Notes: a model not told the origin generated them from the sequence alone. A DNA stretch of 64,000 nt from Antedon mediterranea (GCF_964355755.1 NC_092678.1:15596922-15660921); one strand, 5' to 3'; counted from the stretch's first letter, positions 11,301 to 22,239 are shown. A program made the numbers and translations.

Positions 11301-14300
11301 AACAACAAACTAAAATTTCAAAAGATCACTAATTACAGTATTTGTTTTTAATAATCTATTCATTCTTCAACTACAGTTTAAGTTTAAAAAAAAAAAGATA
11401 CATAATTTGATAGAAACACAAATCTATAGTGTTTACCAACATATAGCATTGAACACATTTTTTGTTGTGCTGGCAACCACGCAGCGGCATCTAGCAATGT
11501 GACGTCACACCGCAGAACTCTATACAAACCTGTGTTTCAAACACTGTCTTTGATGAGTCCTCTGATGTCATTCCTGCATTCAGTTTCTGCAAACTAATAC
11601 AAATGTAAAACATTTGTTAATAGGGAGGTTTCTCGCAATCTTACGAATACGATAACAAAAACGGATACGTATTCGTTTTTCGTAAGCCAGTAAAAATCTG
11701 TTTCGCATGGCAACGAAATATTGAGGGCGCCGTCCAAAATATGACTGCGGTAAATTTGAGCGAAGCGCAGGTACGTGTTGCTTGGTGTTCGGCTGCTATT
11801 TATCCAAATTGACCTGCCATTTTATTAAATTACTTTCAATAAAAGTATAATTATAATATAATCATGAATCATTCCTGATTCAAATGCAAAATGTGCAAAA
11901 TAGATCAAAAACTATACTCGTTTTGTAGTTACAAATATGACTGGTGATATTCGTCAACACGAATACGCTTTACGAATATGAAATGGGGATCAGGTCCAAA
12001 AGTTTCACAAATGTGTGACGTATCCGTTTTCGTTATCGAAAGGTTGCGAAACCTCCCTATTAACATACATCAAGTAAAGTAATATAATGTAACTCGATAT
12101 TCAGTTTACAGAATGCATGTTACATATAATAGAACAAAAACAAATTGGGGACCCTGCAGAGGATATAAATTTATTTTTGTTTTTTTTATTTCAAATTTAT
12201 TTAGAGCTAGTTACCCTTCCAACTGTACCAGCAGGCCAGTCGATTTAGGGCGCTCATTAAAATGACAATACATAAAGATCTATACTTAACGAAACTCAAT
12301 ACAATATAAAAATTAAGACAAAATACATTTTTTAAACCAAAATTTCAAGGAATTAAAAATATTTATTATTACGCTAGAAACATTGCGTAAGAATAAGATT
12401 TTTAGTGCAGTTTTTAAATTGCATGAAGGACTTACTGTATACTGAATTCAAAGTCTTTCTTAAAACTCACTTTTTTAAATAGAATTTTACTCTTATAGCA
12501 CTTTATAAATGCTTGTGTATGTGTATGTACGGCCATACTGCGTTGAAACCCCGGTTCTCTTTAGATCACCGAAGTTAAGCAACGTTGGGCCCGGTTGCAT
12601 TCTGGATGGGAGACCGTCTAGAAATAGCGGCGGGTGCTGTATATACTGGAGAGTGATGGTGTAATGGATCGCACTTAACAGTGCATGTTAAAGAACTTAA
12701 TACACTATTCCAAAAGAGTAGGGGATCATCTCCCGGTGTGCTGATCTGGTAGGCGCTGCACTGCTGGAAGGCCTAATCTGAATTTGAGTTTCAATTTAAA
12801 CTTGAGGACTAAGAATAACACATTTAACAGTTTTTATTTGTGTATTATAATTATAACCTATTACGAGTACTGACCTTTGTAAATCTAACCTTTGACATAA
12901 TGTTTCAACCGCTTCCAATCGCTTTACTAAATCGCCATCTTCACCAAGAAAATAGTTATATTTCTAAAACAGTAGAACAAATATATTAAATATAAATAAA
13001 AGATAAAAGTGGATGAAGGAACGAATGAAATAGTAGTAGTTGGCAGCACCGTAACACAAATGGGGAAGCATGAAAAGTGCAACATTAGTCTACAGCGCAT
13101 TGAGATGTGTGAAATACACTGTAAAGATACATTAACTATATAAAGCTAAGCCAAGAGAGCAATAAATGTCAAGTGAGGCTCACCTTACAAGTGTCTCTAA
13201 GAGCCTTTCTCTCCCGTCTCATTGCTTTCTTCAAAGCTTCCCTTTCTTTCTTAGCTTCATCGGCCTAAAAAATGTACATAAAATCACATAATGAAGAATG
13301 CATTGAAAAAAATGAAGAATTCTCGAAGGTCAATCATCATATTATGAATTATAATAAAAACAAATTATCAAAACAATTATCGCACTCGGAGAGGCTCAGA
13401 GAAAGACCAAAAAGAAGACCAAAAACAACATGGATGGCAAACATAAAAAAGGAAACACAACTTTTCACATGCGGACCTAACACATGGTTGCTCAAAAACG
13501 TACTGAGTGGCGAACACAAGTGAGACACGCAATGTCTAACAACGATTAGCGTTTAAGATGATGACGATCAAGCATAGTTCAGAATAATCAAGTAGATTGT
13601 GGTCAATGCTTAACAGAATTATATATAACATTTATATAAATATCTCTTGTATTTTGTTGAATGGTTTAAATGAAACAGCAAACACACACTATTACAATAT
13701 TTCAGATTTCTTGGCATTTAATTATATACATTTTGAGTACAGCGTCTAGGCTTTTCAATGTTCTGTTTGTTTTTACACTGTTTTCTTCCAAGCCGAAAAT
13801 ACAATGCAGTACAAGAAAATCACCCCGGCATCTACACAACAACTTATAAATTTTAATCCATCAAGTTTTTATAACAAATGTAAAAGTACTTAAAGTATAG
13901 TATTGAATAAACGTTTTTCACTTTGTTTATTAAATTTACCTTAGCTTTTTCTTCTGTTTCTCTTTTTACTTTAGCTAATCTCTCAGCTTCAAGTACAGAT
14001 TCTTTTTCCTTCAAACAAAAAAATAAAAGTTTACATTATAAATCATAATAAAACTCACACAAGTATGGGCTATAAACCGTAGGTCTAGTGTACACAAAGT
14101 GCTTGTGTGTACTTTAAAGAACCTAGTACATCTCTGAAGAAAGGAAGGGTTACCTAGGTGTACTAGTTCACACAGCCAATGTCACACACAGCCACTACTT
14201 CTAGTAGGCCTCCTAGTTCCATAATAATTGATAGGACAATGAATAGTGATAAGCCGTTGTTTTGAATTTGCGCAAATTAATTTGTCAGGACTAAAAAGGT

Positions 14301-17300
14301 TTAAGATGAACTAAATCTGGGGCGGATTGCTATAAGCGGTCTTAGTGCTTAGCCGGCTATATTTCATGACGTAGACAATTGCTATACCACTGTTTAAAAT
14401 TAAAGCCTATGTACAGAAGAAACTATATTATTGGAATATATTATGTGTATATAATTACGGAGCCAAGTAGGCTATAAGAAGTTACTAATGATATTTGGAC
14501 CCAATGCATGCTCTCACAACACAGTATAGTGGGTAAGTTGGATCTCACTAAACCTACTCGAAGGAGTCTTAAAACAGTCTTAAACCTCTCTTTTTGTTGA
14601 TTTTACATATTAAATATCGTGAAAGACAACAAATTGAATGTTGAATTGAATTGATTGTTAAATCAAATAATAACGGTGATTTTATTCGTGTATAGGCCTA
14701 GAATAGATTTTCTCGCGTAAAAATATACGTACTGTTATGATTGCGATTTGAACAAGCGTGACGAACATTACCTTATTTGGTATTCTACGCGCAAATACGC
14801 CCTCAATTTGTACCTTTACGTGGTCTTAGCTAAGACTATTTCATAGCTCCTGTTCATAGCTTCACAGCTTACCTTTTTTCTTGCCATCTCAGCAGCTTTA
14901 ATGATGTCTTGCTTGGCTTTCTTTTCGGCAGCTTTTCTTTCTTTTTCATCATCTTTAAATTTCTTAATTCTAGGATCACAGGCATATGCGTTATCTGTTT
15001 CATAAAATGTTAAACAAAATGAATGAATTCATCACATTACTTGAATATTTACAAAGTGGCATTTTAAAAGACCAAGTTAGATATAAATATTTTAAAACAT
15101 CTGACAAACTGAGTGACTGGAAAAGCAATTCAATTATTTTTCAATCAATCAATAGTTTATAAAATTAATCAATAATCTGTCTGACATAAAATAAACACAT
15201 TGTATTAAGAATAAAAATAAAAGTAGTCAGAAACTGAGTGAAGTACTTGGCAAAATATATCAGGAAAAACTACATTCGGAGAGAGAGGGCTCACTACTTG
15301 ATATTTCGACATATGTTAAAAAAAATACAGAGGGCGTGCTTTTTAATATTTTTAGCTTCATATTTGAATATAAGTTTTTTAGATGTCACCATATCAATTT
15401 TCCTGAAAACCAATAGGCATGTTCTGCAAGTATGTATCTGTATAACACCAAAACATTCAGGACGATATCTTGAAAATGTGTGCGAACAAAAAAACAAAAC
15501 AAGTGCTATACTTAAAAGCAAAATTATATTTTACCGAATAATGACGTTATTATATTTAATTGTATTTTTCGGACATATCCCAAGAGTGAGAAAAAATGTG
15601 TTTAATTAGTATATTTGATATATAATGGTTTAGTCCAATGAACTTCAACCAACACCATAGAACACAAATCAATGAATCATATATTGTATATCCCACAAAT
15701 TAAAACAAAACATGCTAATGATCTACATTAAAAAGTCGTTCATTCAGAAAAGACAGATTGGTAAACTTACCTACAAGTTGCCTTATTCTAGCTACTTCTT
15801 CCTTTTTCCTTCTTTGTCTTTCAACTTTATTCTGTTTCTCAATCCACCTCCTCTCCTCTCTATTTTCTCCCTTTTCTTTTTCCTCCTCATCTAAGTAAGA
15901 AAATTCTCTCCAAGACTGGAAATTATACCTATAATATCAAATTATACCAGAATATCAAATTATACCAGAATATCAAATTATACCATTTATTTCTTTCAGA
16001 TTTCAAAGTAAATACAGATTAAAAATTGAAAATATAGATTTTAAGTTTAAAAAAATGTTATGACTATAAAAAATGAATTATTTAATATAGTCTATTTCCT
16101 AGAAAAACAATACATTTACATTAAATACTACAGTTGAGAATAAAGAGTATAATCATTAGCTTATACAAGATTTTAATTTTTGTTTATATTTATAAGCAAG
16201 AAACTAAAATAATTTTTTTTTTAATATCTAACCAGAAATTGTAGAATTTGTTGACTTCATCAAACGTAGCATTTTCACCACCTAACGCTGGCACTCTTGG
16301 TTTCAGGGACCACCTGAACAAAAAAATACAATTATATCATTTTATAATATTTAATAAATTATAATAATAGGGAGGTTTCGCAACCTTACGAATACGATAA
16401 CGAAAACGGATACGTCACACATTTGTGAAACTTTTGAGCTGATCCCCATTTCACATTCGTAAAGCGTATTCGTGTTGACGAATATCACCAGTCATATTTG
16501 TAACTACAAAACGAGTATAGTTTTTGATCTATTTTGCACATTTTGCATTTGAATCAGGAATGATTCATGATTATAATATAATTATAGATTTATTGAAAGT
16601 AATTTACTGAAGTAATTTACTAAAATGCCAAGTCAATTTTGATAAATAGCAGTTTTTAAAGTCCTCACTCGCTTTGATGTTACGCTAGGCCTAGGCAGCC
16701 AAGCACCAAGCAACACGTACCTGCATTTCGCTCAAATTTACCGCAGTCATATTTTGGACGCGCCTCAATATTTCGTTGCCATGCGAAACAGATTTGTTTA
16801 TGGCTTACGAAAACAAATACGTGTGCGTGACGTATCCGTTTTCATTATCGTATTCGTAAGATTGCGAAACCTCCCTAATATTTACTGAATAATTATAAAA
16901 CATATTTATACTTGACAGACACAAAAAAACTCAGTTCTTCGTTGTAGTAACAATTACCATCAGGTTGGGTTCGAATATAACCCATCAGCGCAAGCTCGGT
17001 GGTCAAAGGTTATGGGTTTTGCAACTTTTTATACAAGTGAACGAGCTAAGTATTATGCTATTGTTAAGAAATTCAACTTTATATTGTGTTTAATTGGTTT
17101 GGACACAAAAACATCATACATTCCAATGTGTAAACTGAAACAATAATACACCTAAAAAAGGATGATATAAACAATATATTACCTAGAATTCTTTTTAAAA
17201 ACATCTCGGAATACTTGATAGAAGTTTTCTTTTGAATATGTATTGACGCTTGGGACGTCATCCTCAAACTGAGGATCAACACTATCGTATGACTTTCTTT

Positions 17301-20300
17301 TGGTTGGGTTGCCAAGGATATCATATGCTGAGAAAAAGAAAATCTAAATAAAAATGTTGCATAAATAATAAATACAAAAACAATCTTAAAAGAAGGTGGA
17401 TGTATTTTTATTTAAGTAGTGAGACAAAATACGAATCAAATCGGTATATTAAAGCTCTGTCTACCCTATCCAACTTTATGTGACAAAAAATATGATGTGC
17501 ATGTGCATATATGGACATGATGATGTCATCAATACCATATTTAAGCATTTCACTATCATATTTAGGTACACCACACTTTTTGTCACATCAATTTTCATAG
17601 TATAGACAGAGCTTTATACATCTTCAGTATTATTTAGTAAGCAAAAGTCTAAATTGTTTGTAGTAAAATAAAGTAAGGTGTATAGCATGGTATAAACTTG
17701 GATCTCCATTAAAAACCACTCAGTGAAAGTCAACTACTATGTATTCGTCAATGAATACAATTACTTACAACCGTAAGTAATTGTATTTCATTTTTTATAA
17801 CTTATTTTTCAATAATAATACACCACTATTTATTTCATTAGCTGTTTTGAGCTTTGTATAGTAAGCATTATTATGTTGTTTCTAAGAGCAAGAATTAACA
17901 TGACTAGCTTTTAAAATGAAGGATATAAATTTGATTTAAATACATTTTTAGTTTACTTGGTAATTATGTTATTTAATAAAAATAATATTAATAAAATAAT
18001 AATATGGATATATTTGGAAATAATGAAAATAAACTGCTACCTTTTGTGATACATGTGAAGTAATCATCATCTTCACTGACTTGCACAGTGCCTTCAAGTT
18101 TCTTTCGTTTATCTGGGTGATGCTTTAACACTTTATGTTTATCTGAAAATATAATAAAGTACATAAAGTACAACTCATAAGGTTGTTTTAACAGCATATT
18201 TTTTTTACCGTCGAAATGACGGTTTACCACAACATCATCTGCAGTTTCAAGGCCCTTTCTACAGCAATTGCCGTCGATCTTCATATTATTATTAGATATT
18301 ATTGTAATGTGTGGTGTGATATTGTCAGTACAAGGGTCCGTTAAATGAGCGTTTAACGAATATAAAAACGATCTGTTAGGTCGGCGTTTAACGGACGAAA
18401 ACAACGGACGTTGTTCTTCCGTTGTACGCGTTAGATAGTAAATTCAATTTCATTGTACAGTATTAACCATGATACGCTCTGCTGAGTACAAACCGCCCAA
18501 CTCATTAACGTTTTGCATATTATTAACGCATTTAAACGTCTATTAACGGAGTAAAAACATTTGGGCACGCTCCCTTACAGAATCATGAGTTAGCATCAAA
18601 AAGTAAATAAATATCAAACCATTAATACATTTTAATAATATATAAAAAATTTATAAACAATAAAAAAAATAAAATTAGGAATTGAAATTTTTAGACAATC
18701 ATGAATAAGTATTAAAGTGCAACTTACCAACCAATCATGAATAAGTATTAAAATGCAATTTATCAGTCAATCATGAATAAGTGTTCAAGAGAATAAGTAT
18801 TAAAACACAATCAAATGCATCACAGTTTTGAAAATTAAGTAAATCAGTAAAATGTATTAAACACTAATGAATTTCTAGTAACTTACATGCTTTCTTAATG
18901 TCATCCTCAGAGGCTCTATACCTTAGCTTAGAGAGGCCTAAAACAGCATAGTGGTCTTGGTCCTGTATCAATAAAGATTTAACTAAATAATTAACAATAT
19001 GAATTTCTATTAAGAAGCTATCAACTTGTGACCACTGAGGACTGACAACAAATCTAGGTCAGGTCAATCACCTGGAACTCGAAACCATAAAACCAGTGAC
19101 AAGGTTTGGAGCGAGGACACACAAACTAACATGGCAAAGTTTGGTTGTCAGTCATCGCAAATCATATGCTCCCTAGACCAATAGTGTCTCTAGGATGTTG
19201 GGGAAAGCTAGAAACCATAAACTGATATTGGACATCCTCACAAATATGCCTTTTTGCATTTTTTTACTTTTTAAATTGGGAAGGTCTGTTTTATGGTAAA
19301 AGAAATCTAACATGTGACCGGATTTGAACATCTATGCCTGGGAATGGTAGCCAAGCATTCCATTAAGTTGCAATCTCACTTACTCACAGTATTTTATATT
19401 TTAAAACCATTGTTATACCTTCCAATCTTTTGGATTTAGTGTCTTAAGCATAGTGTCATCTTCTTCGTCGAATATCGTTTCCTCTTCTTCGTCAGATGAG
19501 CTACTGGATTGTACAGATTCATTGTGCGATAGAGTGAGTCTATTGCGACGACGTTGAGAGAATGCCTCATACCACCTGCCTACTGGTTCAATTTTAACAG
19601 TTATCGGACCTGAAAATAATAAAGTTTTGCACGATATAAGATTTCAATAATCTGATTAACAAAGGATGAAAATGTTAAGATTATATATGCTAGGCATAGG
19701 CCTAGACCTTTACTAGCTAGGCCTAGAGGCATAGGCCTATACAATATTATTGTTAGACCCAGGACAGGTCTAATAAAATAGTAATAGTTACTAGCTAGGC
19801 CGGTGTCTGATCATTTCGGCCGCCAGTCATTTCGGCCGCCGGTTATGGAACGCCAAAAATTATGAAACGCCAAAAAAGACAAAATAGGGTGTATACATGT
19901 GCCTATCGCCTGAATAGACGTGTGTAAATGGTGTCAGATGAAATCGGTCGCGCTTGAAATCGATCGCGTTTGAAATCGGTCGCGATAAAATAAACATCCG
20001 GTATTTTGTATGGAGCGCCGCTAGATACGCTTTTTATCCTATTAGTTACGTTTGATATCGGTCGCGTTTTATTTTGGTCGCGCTAATTTGTATATGGCGC
20101 ATTAGATACATTTTTAATGAAAACGTTCATTATGTTTTTAGTTAATTTTGAATATTGGAATTTCTAATAATAGGCTACTGTTTGACATTTTTTAAACCTC
20201 GATCGTTATTTTTTAAGTACAGTAAATATAAATATTTATCTCATTATTTATAAATAATTTGTGTTTCCATTTTATCTTACAGGTTTTAATGAATTGTAAT

Positions 20301-21904
20301 GTGTTCTTTTAGCATTCCGTTATTTAAGGTTTTGAAAATGAATATTAATTTAATAGTTAAACAAGTAGACGCGCCTATTGCGTATTTTTTAATCACAGTT
20401 AATTACGAAACTCGTTCTATACCTGCAAGTGGATACCAGCTCAATGAGGTTTATGCAATAAAGGAATTTGATGCATGATGATGATTTTTGCATTCGATAT
20501 CCGCCACTCTGACGTGAGCATGGTTTAGGATAATAATAAAATATATAGATAATATTCCGTTATAAATCAATCTACCAGCCCTACAGTAGGTCTATGATGT
20601 ACAATGACGATAGATGTGAGAATAATGTATTGATAATAAAGGTGGACACGATTCTCAAAGAGGTACTGATATTTAAACATTTAGATATTTACGAACGTCG
20701 TATGGATGTTATGTGAGACTACTTACTTAATTATTTACATTAAATGATTATTGTAAATAAAAAAATAAAAGATATTTTTTCAAATTAAAATCTATAGTAT
20801 TGACGTACAGTATACGTAAATTATATACATCGTTTCACAAAAACACGTGCAGGAGGCCTATACCTAGACGTTTTAAAAGTATGGTTATTAGTAATAATAG
20901 ACGTCATCTTTACCTGGCCGGCATGGACAACGATCGTACGTGTTTTGTCCATGATTTGACACACTAACAAGTGCGTGCTTTTTAAAAAGGGGATCGAAAC
21001 CCCGTCAGCAAAATAACGCATTGTTAGAGGAAACAGCTGCACGATCATAGAAGGCGCATCTCCAATATGGCTTATTCGGGGGTTTATTTCAGTAACTCGC
21101 CTTTTAACCAGCCGCATATAATGATCATTTTTACTAATAGTAACAACTATTTTTAATCACACAGCCGATTTATGACTTATGGGGGGATTAGTTTAGTAGT
21201 TTTAACTAAAGTATTTCTACACGACTTATTTTATTTCACAGTGGTTGTTGTGGGTGGGTGGAGGGGGGGGGGCTGAGGGGTTGTAGGGCTCAGGGAAGAA
21301 GCCGGCGAATGATAGTAAAATAGCGCAACTCTATACAAATCAAAAAGTATGATCGTTTTTGTTGATTGCTGCTTGCTGTTTGAATACGCACGTCTATTAT
21401 TCAGGCGATAGGCACATGTATACACCAATTTTTATAATTGAGGCGTGCCATACATTAACAATATTGGCGGCCGAAATGAACAATACATATTTTGTCCTTT
21501 TTGGCGTTTCATGATTTTAGGCGTTCCATAACCGGCGGCCGAAATGACTGGCGGCCGATATGCACTGTGACCGCTAGGCCTAACTAGACTCTAAAATACG
21601 TCTATACACTATGATTGTTACTCTGTGTGTAGGCCTACTAGCCTGACATAGGGCTAGGCCTAGTACTAGTAGGCCCAGAGGTAGGCTATGGCTAGGGTAG
21701 CCCGGTTGCCGCCTACTAAAAAAACCCACCTAGCTAGGCCCTCTAGCATAGATAGCTAGGCCTAGGCCTAGCTACTATAAGTATAATATTAATGCCTAGG
21801 CTAGGCATATTATGAATATATGGTTTTATTGTACTTATATAGTTAAAAAACTCACATGGTAGTCTTCCATATACAATAGACTGATTGTTCTCGTTTAATA
21901 ACAT
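5307..21904 (-). CDS. DNAJC2: DnaJ homolog subfamily C member 2 (zuotin/MPP11), 17 exons
   Basis: Exons, 5' to 3': 21904-21856, 19609-19419, 18962-18887, 18142-18041, 17327-17183, 16313-16233, 15928-15771, 14994-14873, 14008-13940, 13264-13184, 12963-12875, 11593-11530, 10885-10707, 8950-8850, 7873-7772, 7150-6999, 5363-5307. All have GT/AG ends and phases that fit, giving 605 aa (human is 621). Role in the family: J-protein of the ribosome-associated complex with HSPA14, stimulating Hsp70 on nascent chains; also reported on H2A-ubiquitin chromatin. Seen: [11 protein letters not shown] near the N-terminus, acidic DEEEE run, J-domain from residue 81 ([10 protein letters not shown]) with HPD at 114-116, the [15 protein letters not shown] segment, charged Lys/Glu/Arg helix 268-410, SANT-1 from W447 and SANT-2 from W543, ending [13 protein letters not shown] chose the ATG giving MLLNENNQ because it fits the human N-terminus; an in-frame ATG lies upstream at 21969. 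A large repeat element lies just beyond the start. Confidence 0.96.
6494..6624. mobile_element. MITE remnant, GGTTCCCACTAG family
   Basis: Inverted blocks GACGTAACGCAACG and GTCCTTGCGTTGCGTCTCTAG flank two oppositely oriented GACCAATCA/TCATTGGTCA motifs. The right end TAGTGGGAACCAA is kept and the left end is lost. Fuller copies are at 28383-28561 and 29130-29286. It lies in the last DNAJC2 intron. Confidence 0.65.
7627..7741. mobile_element. Palindromic MITE, AGCTCTGTCTACACTATCAA family
   Basis: Terminal inverted repeats are AAGCTCTGTCTGCACTATCA at the left and TTGATTGTGTAGACAGAGCT at the right. Between them are CTTTATGTGACAAAAA and ATGATGTCAT with a CATATTTGGGCATATCA block. It lies in a DNAJC2 intron 30 bp 3' of exon 7772-7873 on the gene strand. 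At least seven further family members lie in the window. Confidence 0.8.
8172..8215 (+). mobile_element. 3' tail of a LINE (ATACCGAATAAATAAATAAA)
   Basis: TTTTATATACCGAATAAATAAATAAATAAT resembles the tail at 23041-23080, where it follows a recognisable reverse-transcriptase fragment. Only the tail and some 3' sequence can be seen here, and the 5' limit is not clear. Confidence 0.4.
8535..8830 (+). mobile_element. tRNA-derived SINE (GTGGCCGAGCGGTTAAGAC head), full copy
   Basis: The head has a Ser/Leu-tRNA-like A box (TGGCCGAGCGGTTAAGAC) and a B box (GAGTTCGAGGCTC). The body follows (TTCTGGTGGTAGAATGATCT, GGACTGTTGGTCAAGTGTAC), then CTGAAGAGGTCGCCCAGTAT and an A-rich tail. A poly-G run of about 14 has expanded at 8709-8723. 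The tail ends about 19 bp from the splice donor of DNAJC2 exon 8850-8950, on the opposite strand. Confidence 0.85.
9146..9818. mobile_element. Terminal-inverted-repeat element (673 bp), GGGTATAAGCCCAC type
   Basis: The left end TACCGTACTGATGCGGGTAT and right end ATACCCGCGTCAGTACGGTA are inverted copies, so TA may be the target duplication. Extra copies of GGTGGGCTTATACCCGAG sit inside near both ends (9209-9227, 9718-9736, 9773-9801). No transposase frame is seen, so it looks non-autonomous. It lies in a DNAJC2 intron. Confidence 0.75.
9890..10560 (-). pseudogene. Non-LTR retrotransposon fragment (reverse-transcriptase C-terminus)
   Basis: The minus frame at 10252-10524 reads [34 protein letters not shown] and [14 protein letters not shown]. 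These are the usual motifs after the reverse-transcriptase domain of Jockey/CR1-like elements. The 3' tail is probably the reiterated GTTCAGGTTCAGGTTCAGAT at 9890-9920 (read on minus as AATAAATCTGAACCTGAACC). It is 5' truncated and not intact. Confidence 0.6.
11621..12059. mobile_element. GGGAGGTTTCGCAA-family MITE, near-complete (439 bp)
   Basis: The ends are TAGGGAGGTTTCTCGCAA and TTGCGAAACCTCCCTA, flanked by an inverted GTTAA/TTAAC. It has sub-terminal ACGAATACGATAAC and TTCGTTATCG blocks and the conserved AGTTTTTGATCTATTTTGCA-type core. On the gene strand it stops 26 bp before the acceptor of DNAJC2 exon 11593-11530, so the branch-point region lies at its edge. Confidence 0.85.
12528..12785 (+). 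mobile_element. 5S rRNA-derived SINE, diverged tail type
   Basis: 12528-12642 follows 5S rRNA from end to end: TACGGCCATACTGCGTTGAA, GATCACCGAAGTTAAGCAAC, GTTGGGCCCGGTT, GGATGGGAGACCGTCTAG, GGGTGCTGTATA. An unrelated tail follows (AGAGTGATGGTGTAATGGAT ... CTATTCCAAAAGAGTAGGGG) that differs from the tails of the other copies in this window. The internal changes and the tail argue against a working 5S gene. Confidence 0.8.
13370..13580 (+). pseudogene. LINE C-terminal remnant (RPKTTWM motif)
   Basis: The plus frame reads [20 protein letters not shown]. Shifting frame gives [20 protein letters not shown], followed by a GATGATGACGATC tail. This order (RGRPKTTWxDDIK ... WR ... stop, then GATGAT) is common at the end of LINE reverse-transcriptase ORFs. 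It is frameshifted and lies in a DNAJC2 intron, 100 bp before exon 13264-13184. Confidence 0.5.
14065..14190 (+). mobile_element. 3' fragment of the GTGGCCGAGCGG SINE
   Basis: GGCTATAAACCGTAGGTCTA, GTGTACTTTAAAGAACCTAG and GGGTTACCTAGGTGTACTAG match the second half of the SINE at 32395-32620 and 8535-8830. The tRNA head is missing. Confidence 0.6.
14336..14850. mobile_element. Degenerate inverted-repeat element (GGTCTTAG ends)
   Basis: GCTATAAGCGGTCTTAGTGC at the left and GTGGTCTTAGCTAAGACTAT...ATAGCTCC at the right are loosely inverted. The right 110 bp (ACATTACCTTATTTGGTATT) recurs at about 26340-26455, in the last MCM2 intron, so this is a repeat family. Its limits are uncertain. Confidence 0.4.
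15238..15609. other. Unrecognised open frame inside a DNAJC2 intron
   Basis: A 123-codon plus-strand frame and an overlapping 75-codon minus-strand frame ([19 protein letters not shown]) are both open here. Neither has a start context, splice logic or a family I can name. Both lie wholly in the intron between exons 15771 and 14994, so I take them as repeat-derived or chance. Confidence 0.2.
15921..15984. repeat. 18-19 bp tandem repeat spanning a DNAJC2 splice acceptor
   Basis: AATTATACC occurs at 15921, 15940, 15958 and 15976 with near-identical sequence between (AGAATATCA). On the gene strand the unit is GGTATAATTTGATATTCT. The last copy is the start of the exon itself, ATAG|GTATAATTTCCAG, so the exon edge is one member of the array. 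Only that copy has AG in the right place. Confidence 0.8.
16368..16877. mobile_element. GGGAGGTTTCGCAA-family MITE, longest copy (510 bp)
   Basis: TIRs of about 40 bp: TAGGGAGGTTTCGCAACC at the left and TTGCGAAACCTCCCTA preceded by ATTATCGTATTCGTAAG at the right. No coding potential. It starts 53 bp beyond the acceptor of DNAJC2 exon 16313-16233. This copy serves as the uninterrupted reference for the split element at 3994-5054. Confidence 0.9.
17452..17613. mobile_element. Palindromic MITE, AGCTCTGTCTACACTATCAA family
   Basis: The left end AAGCTCTGTCTACCCTATCC and right end TAGTATAGACAGAGCTT are inverted. The inside has CTTTATGTGACAAAAAATAT and TTTTTGTCACATCAA, and the ATGATGTCATCAATACCATA core. 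It lies in a DNAJC2 intron. Confidence 0.85.
18694..18815. repeat. Tandem repeat, about 38 bp x3 (CAATCATGAATAAGTATTAA)
   Basis: Three imperfect copies of CAATCATGAATAAGTATTAA followed by a TGCAATTTATC-like spacer. The third is broken by an insertion. It lies in the DNAJC2 intron between exons 18887 and 18142, about 70 bp from the donor. Confidence 0.6.
19026..19390 (-). mobile_element. tRNA-derived SINE, minus strand
   Basis: Read on the minus strand, the head at about 19310-19385 carries a tRNA-like segment (GGAATGCTTGGCTACCATTC, B box GTTCAAATCC). The body runs leftward. It resembles the element at 55537-55800 (GATGCTTGGCTACCACGCC). It lies in the DNAJC2 intron between exons 19419 and 18962, with the head about 30 bp from the donor. 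Confidence 0.5.
19680..21810. repeat. CTAGGCCTAG-rich patch, split by a transposon
   Basis: 19680-19801 and 21573-21810 are dense in overlapping CTAGGCC, GGCCTAG and AGCTAGGCCT words. The two halves are separated by the element at 19802-21572. Together they form one patch of about 350 bp in DNAJC2 intron 1, right next to exon 1. Confidence 0.75.
19802..21572. mobile_element. Non-autonomous hAT-like element (1771 bp) with TTTCGGCCGCC ends
   Basis: The left arm begins GGTGTCTGATCATTTCGGCC and the right arm (complement) GGTCACAGTGCATATCGGCC. Both continue with GCCAGTCATTTCGGCCGCCG, GGTTATGGAACGCC and later GTGTATACATGTGCCTATCG. The flanks are 8-bp direct repeats GCTAGGCC (19794-19801 and 21573-21580), the size expected for hAT, though the surrounding sequence is itself rich in that word. 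Inside are several GGTCGCG motifs (19940-20090). A 98-codon minus frame at 20821-21117 is unrecognised; no transposase is seen. Confidence 0.65.
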
Positions 21905-22239
21905 TTTAAGCTCCGTTTTTCCTCGTAAAAAAAGTCTACCTTCACCACCCAGAAGAGACACACACATGTTGTCAAAAACAGCAATAGCGCCCTCAAGAAC
22001 GTGAAAATGTATCAAAGATCGAGCAGGGTAGGAAGGAGGGGTTACCGTGCACCCCCATGATGTATTTTTTAATGTACATTTTTGTAATCCTGAATATATG
22101 TATTAACATTTTTTGATGGCCTTGTGAGAAACACTCATCCACTAAATTTAAAAATTTGGGTCCGATATTGGTCTTTACGTTTTTGCTGTACGGAGGATTG
22201 AACCAAATGATGTTTCTGTTTCGGTTTTCTTTTTGGTTG

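Noticed and set aside
15915-15928. Exon 7 of DNAJC2 starting at 15915 after CCAG
   Set aside because: Starting at 15928 restores the conserved FW-YNF-SWREF order and the correct phase (TG|G); 15915 would break the frame.
20821-21117. 98-codon minus-strand frame inside the hAT-like element
   Set aside because: No recognisable domain and no second copy in the window; too short to be called a transposase.
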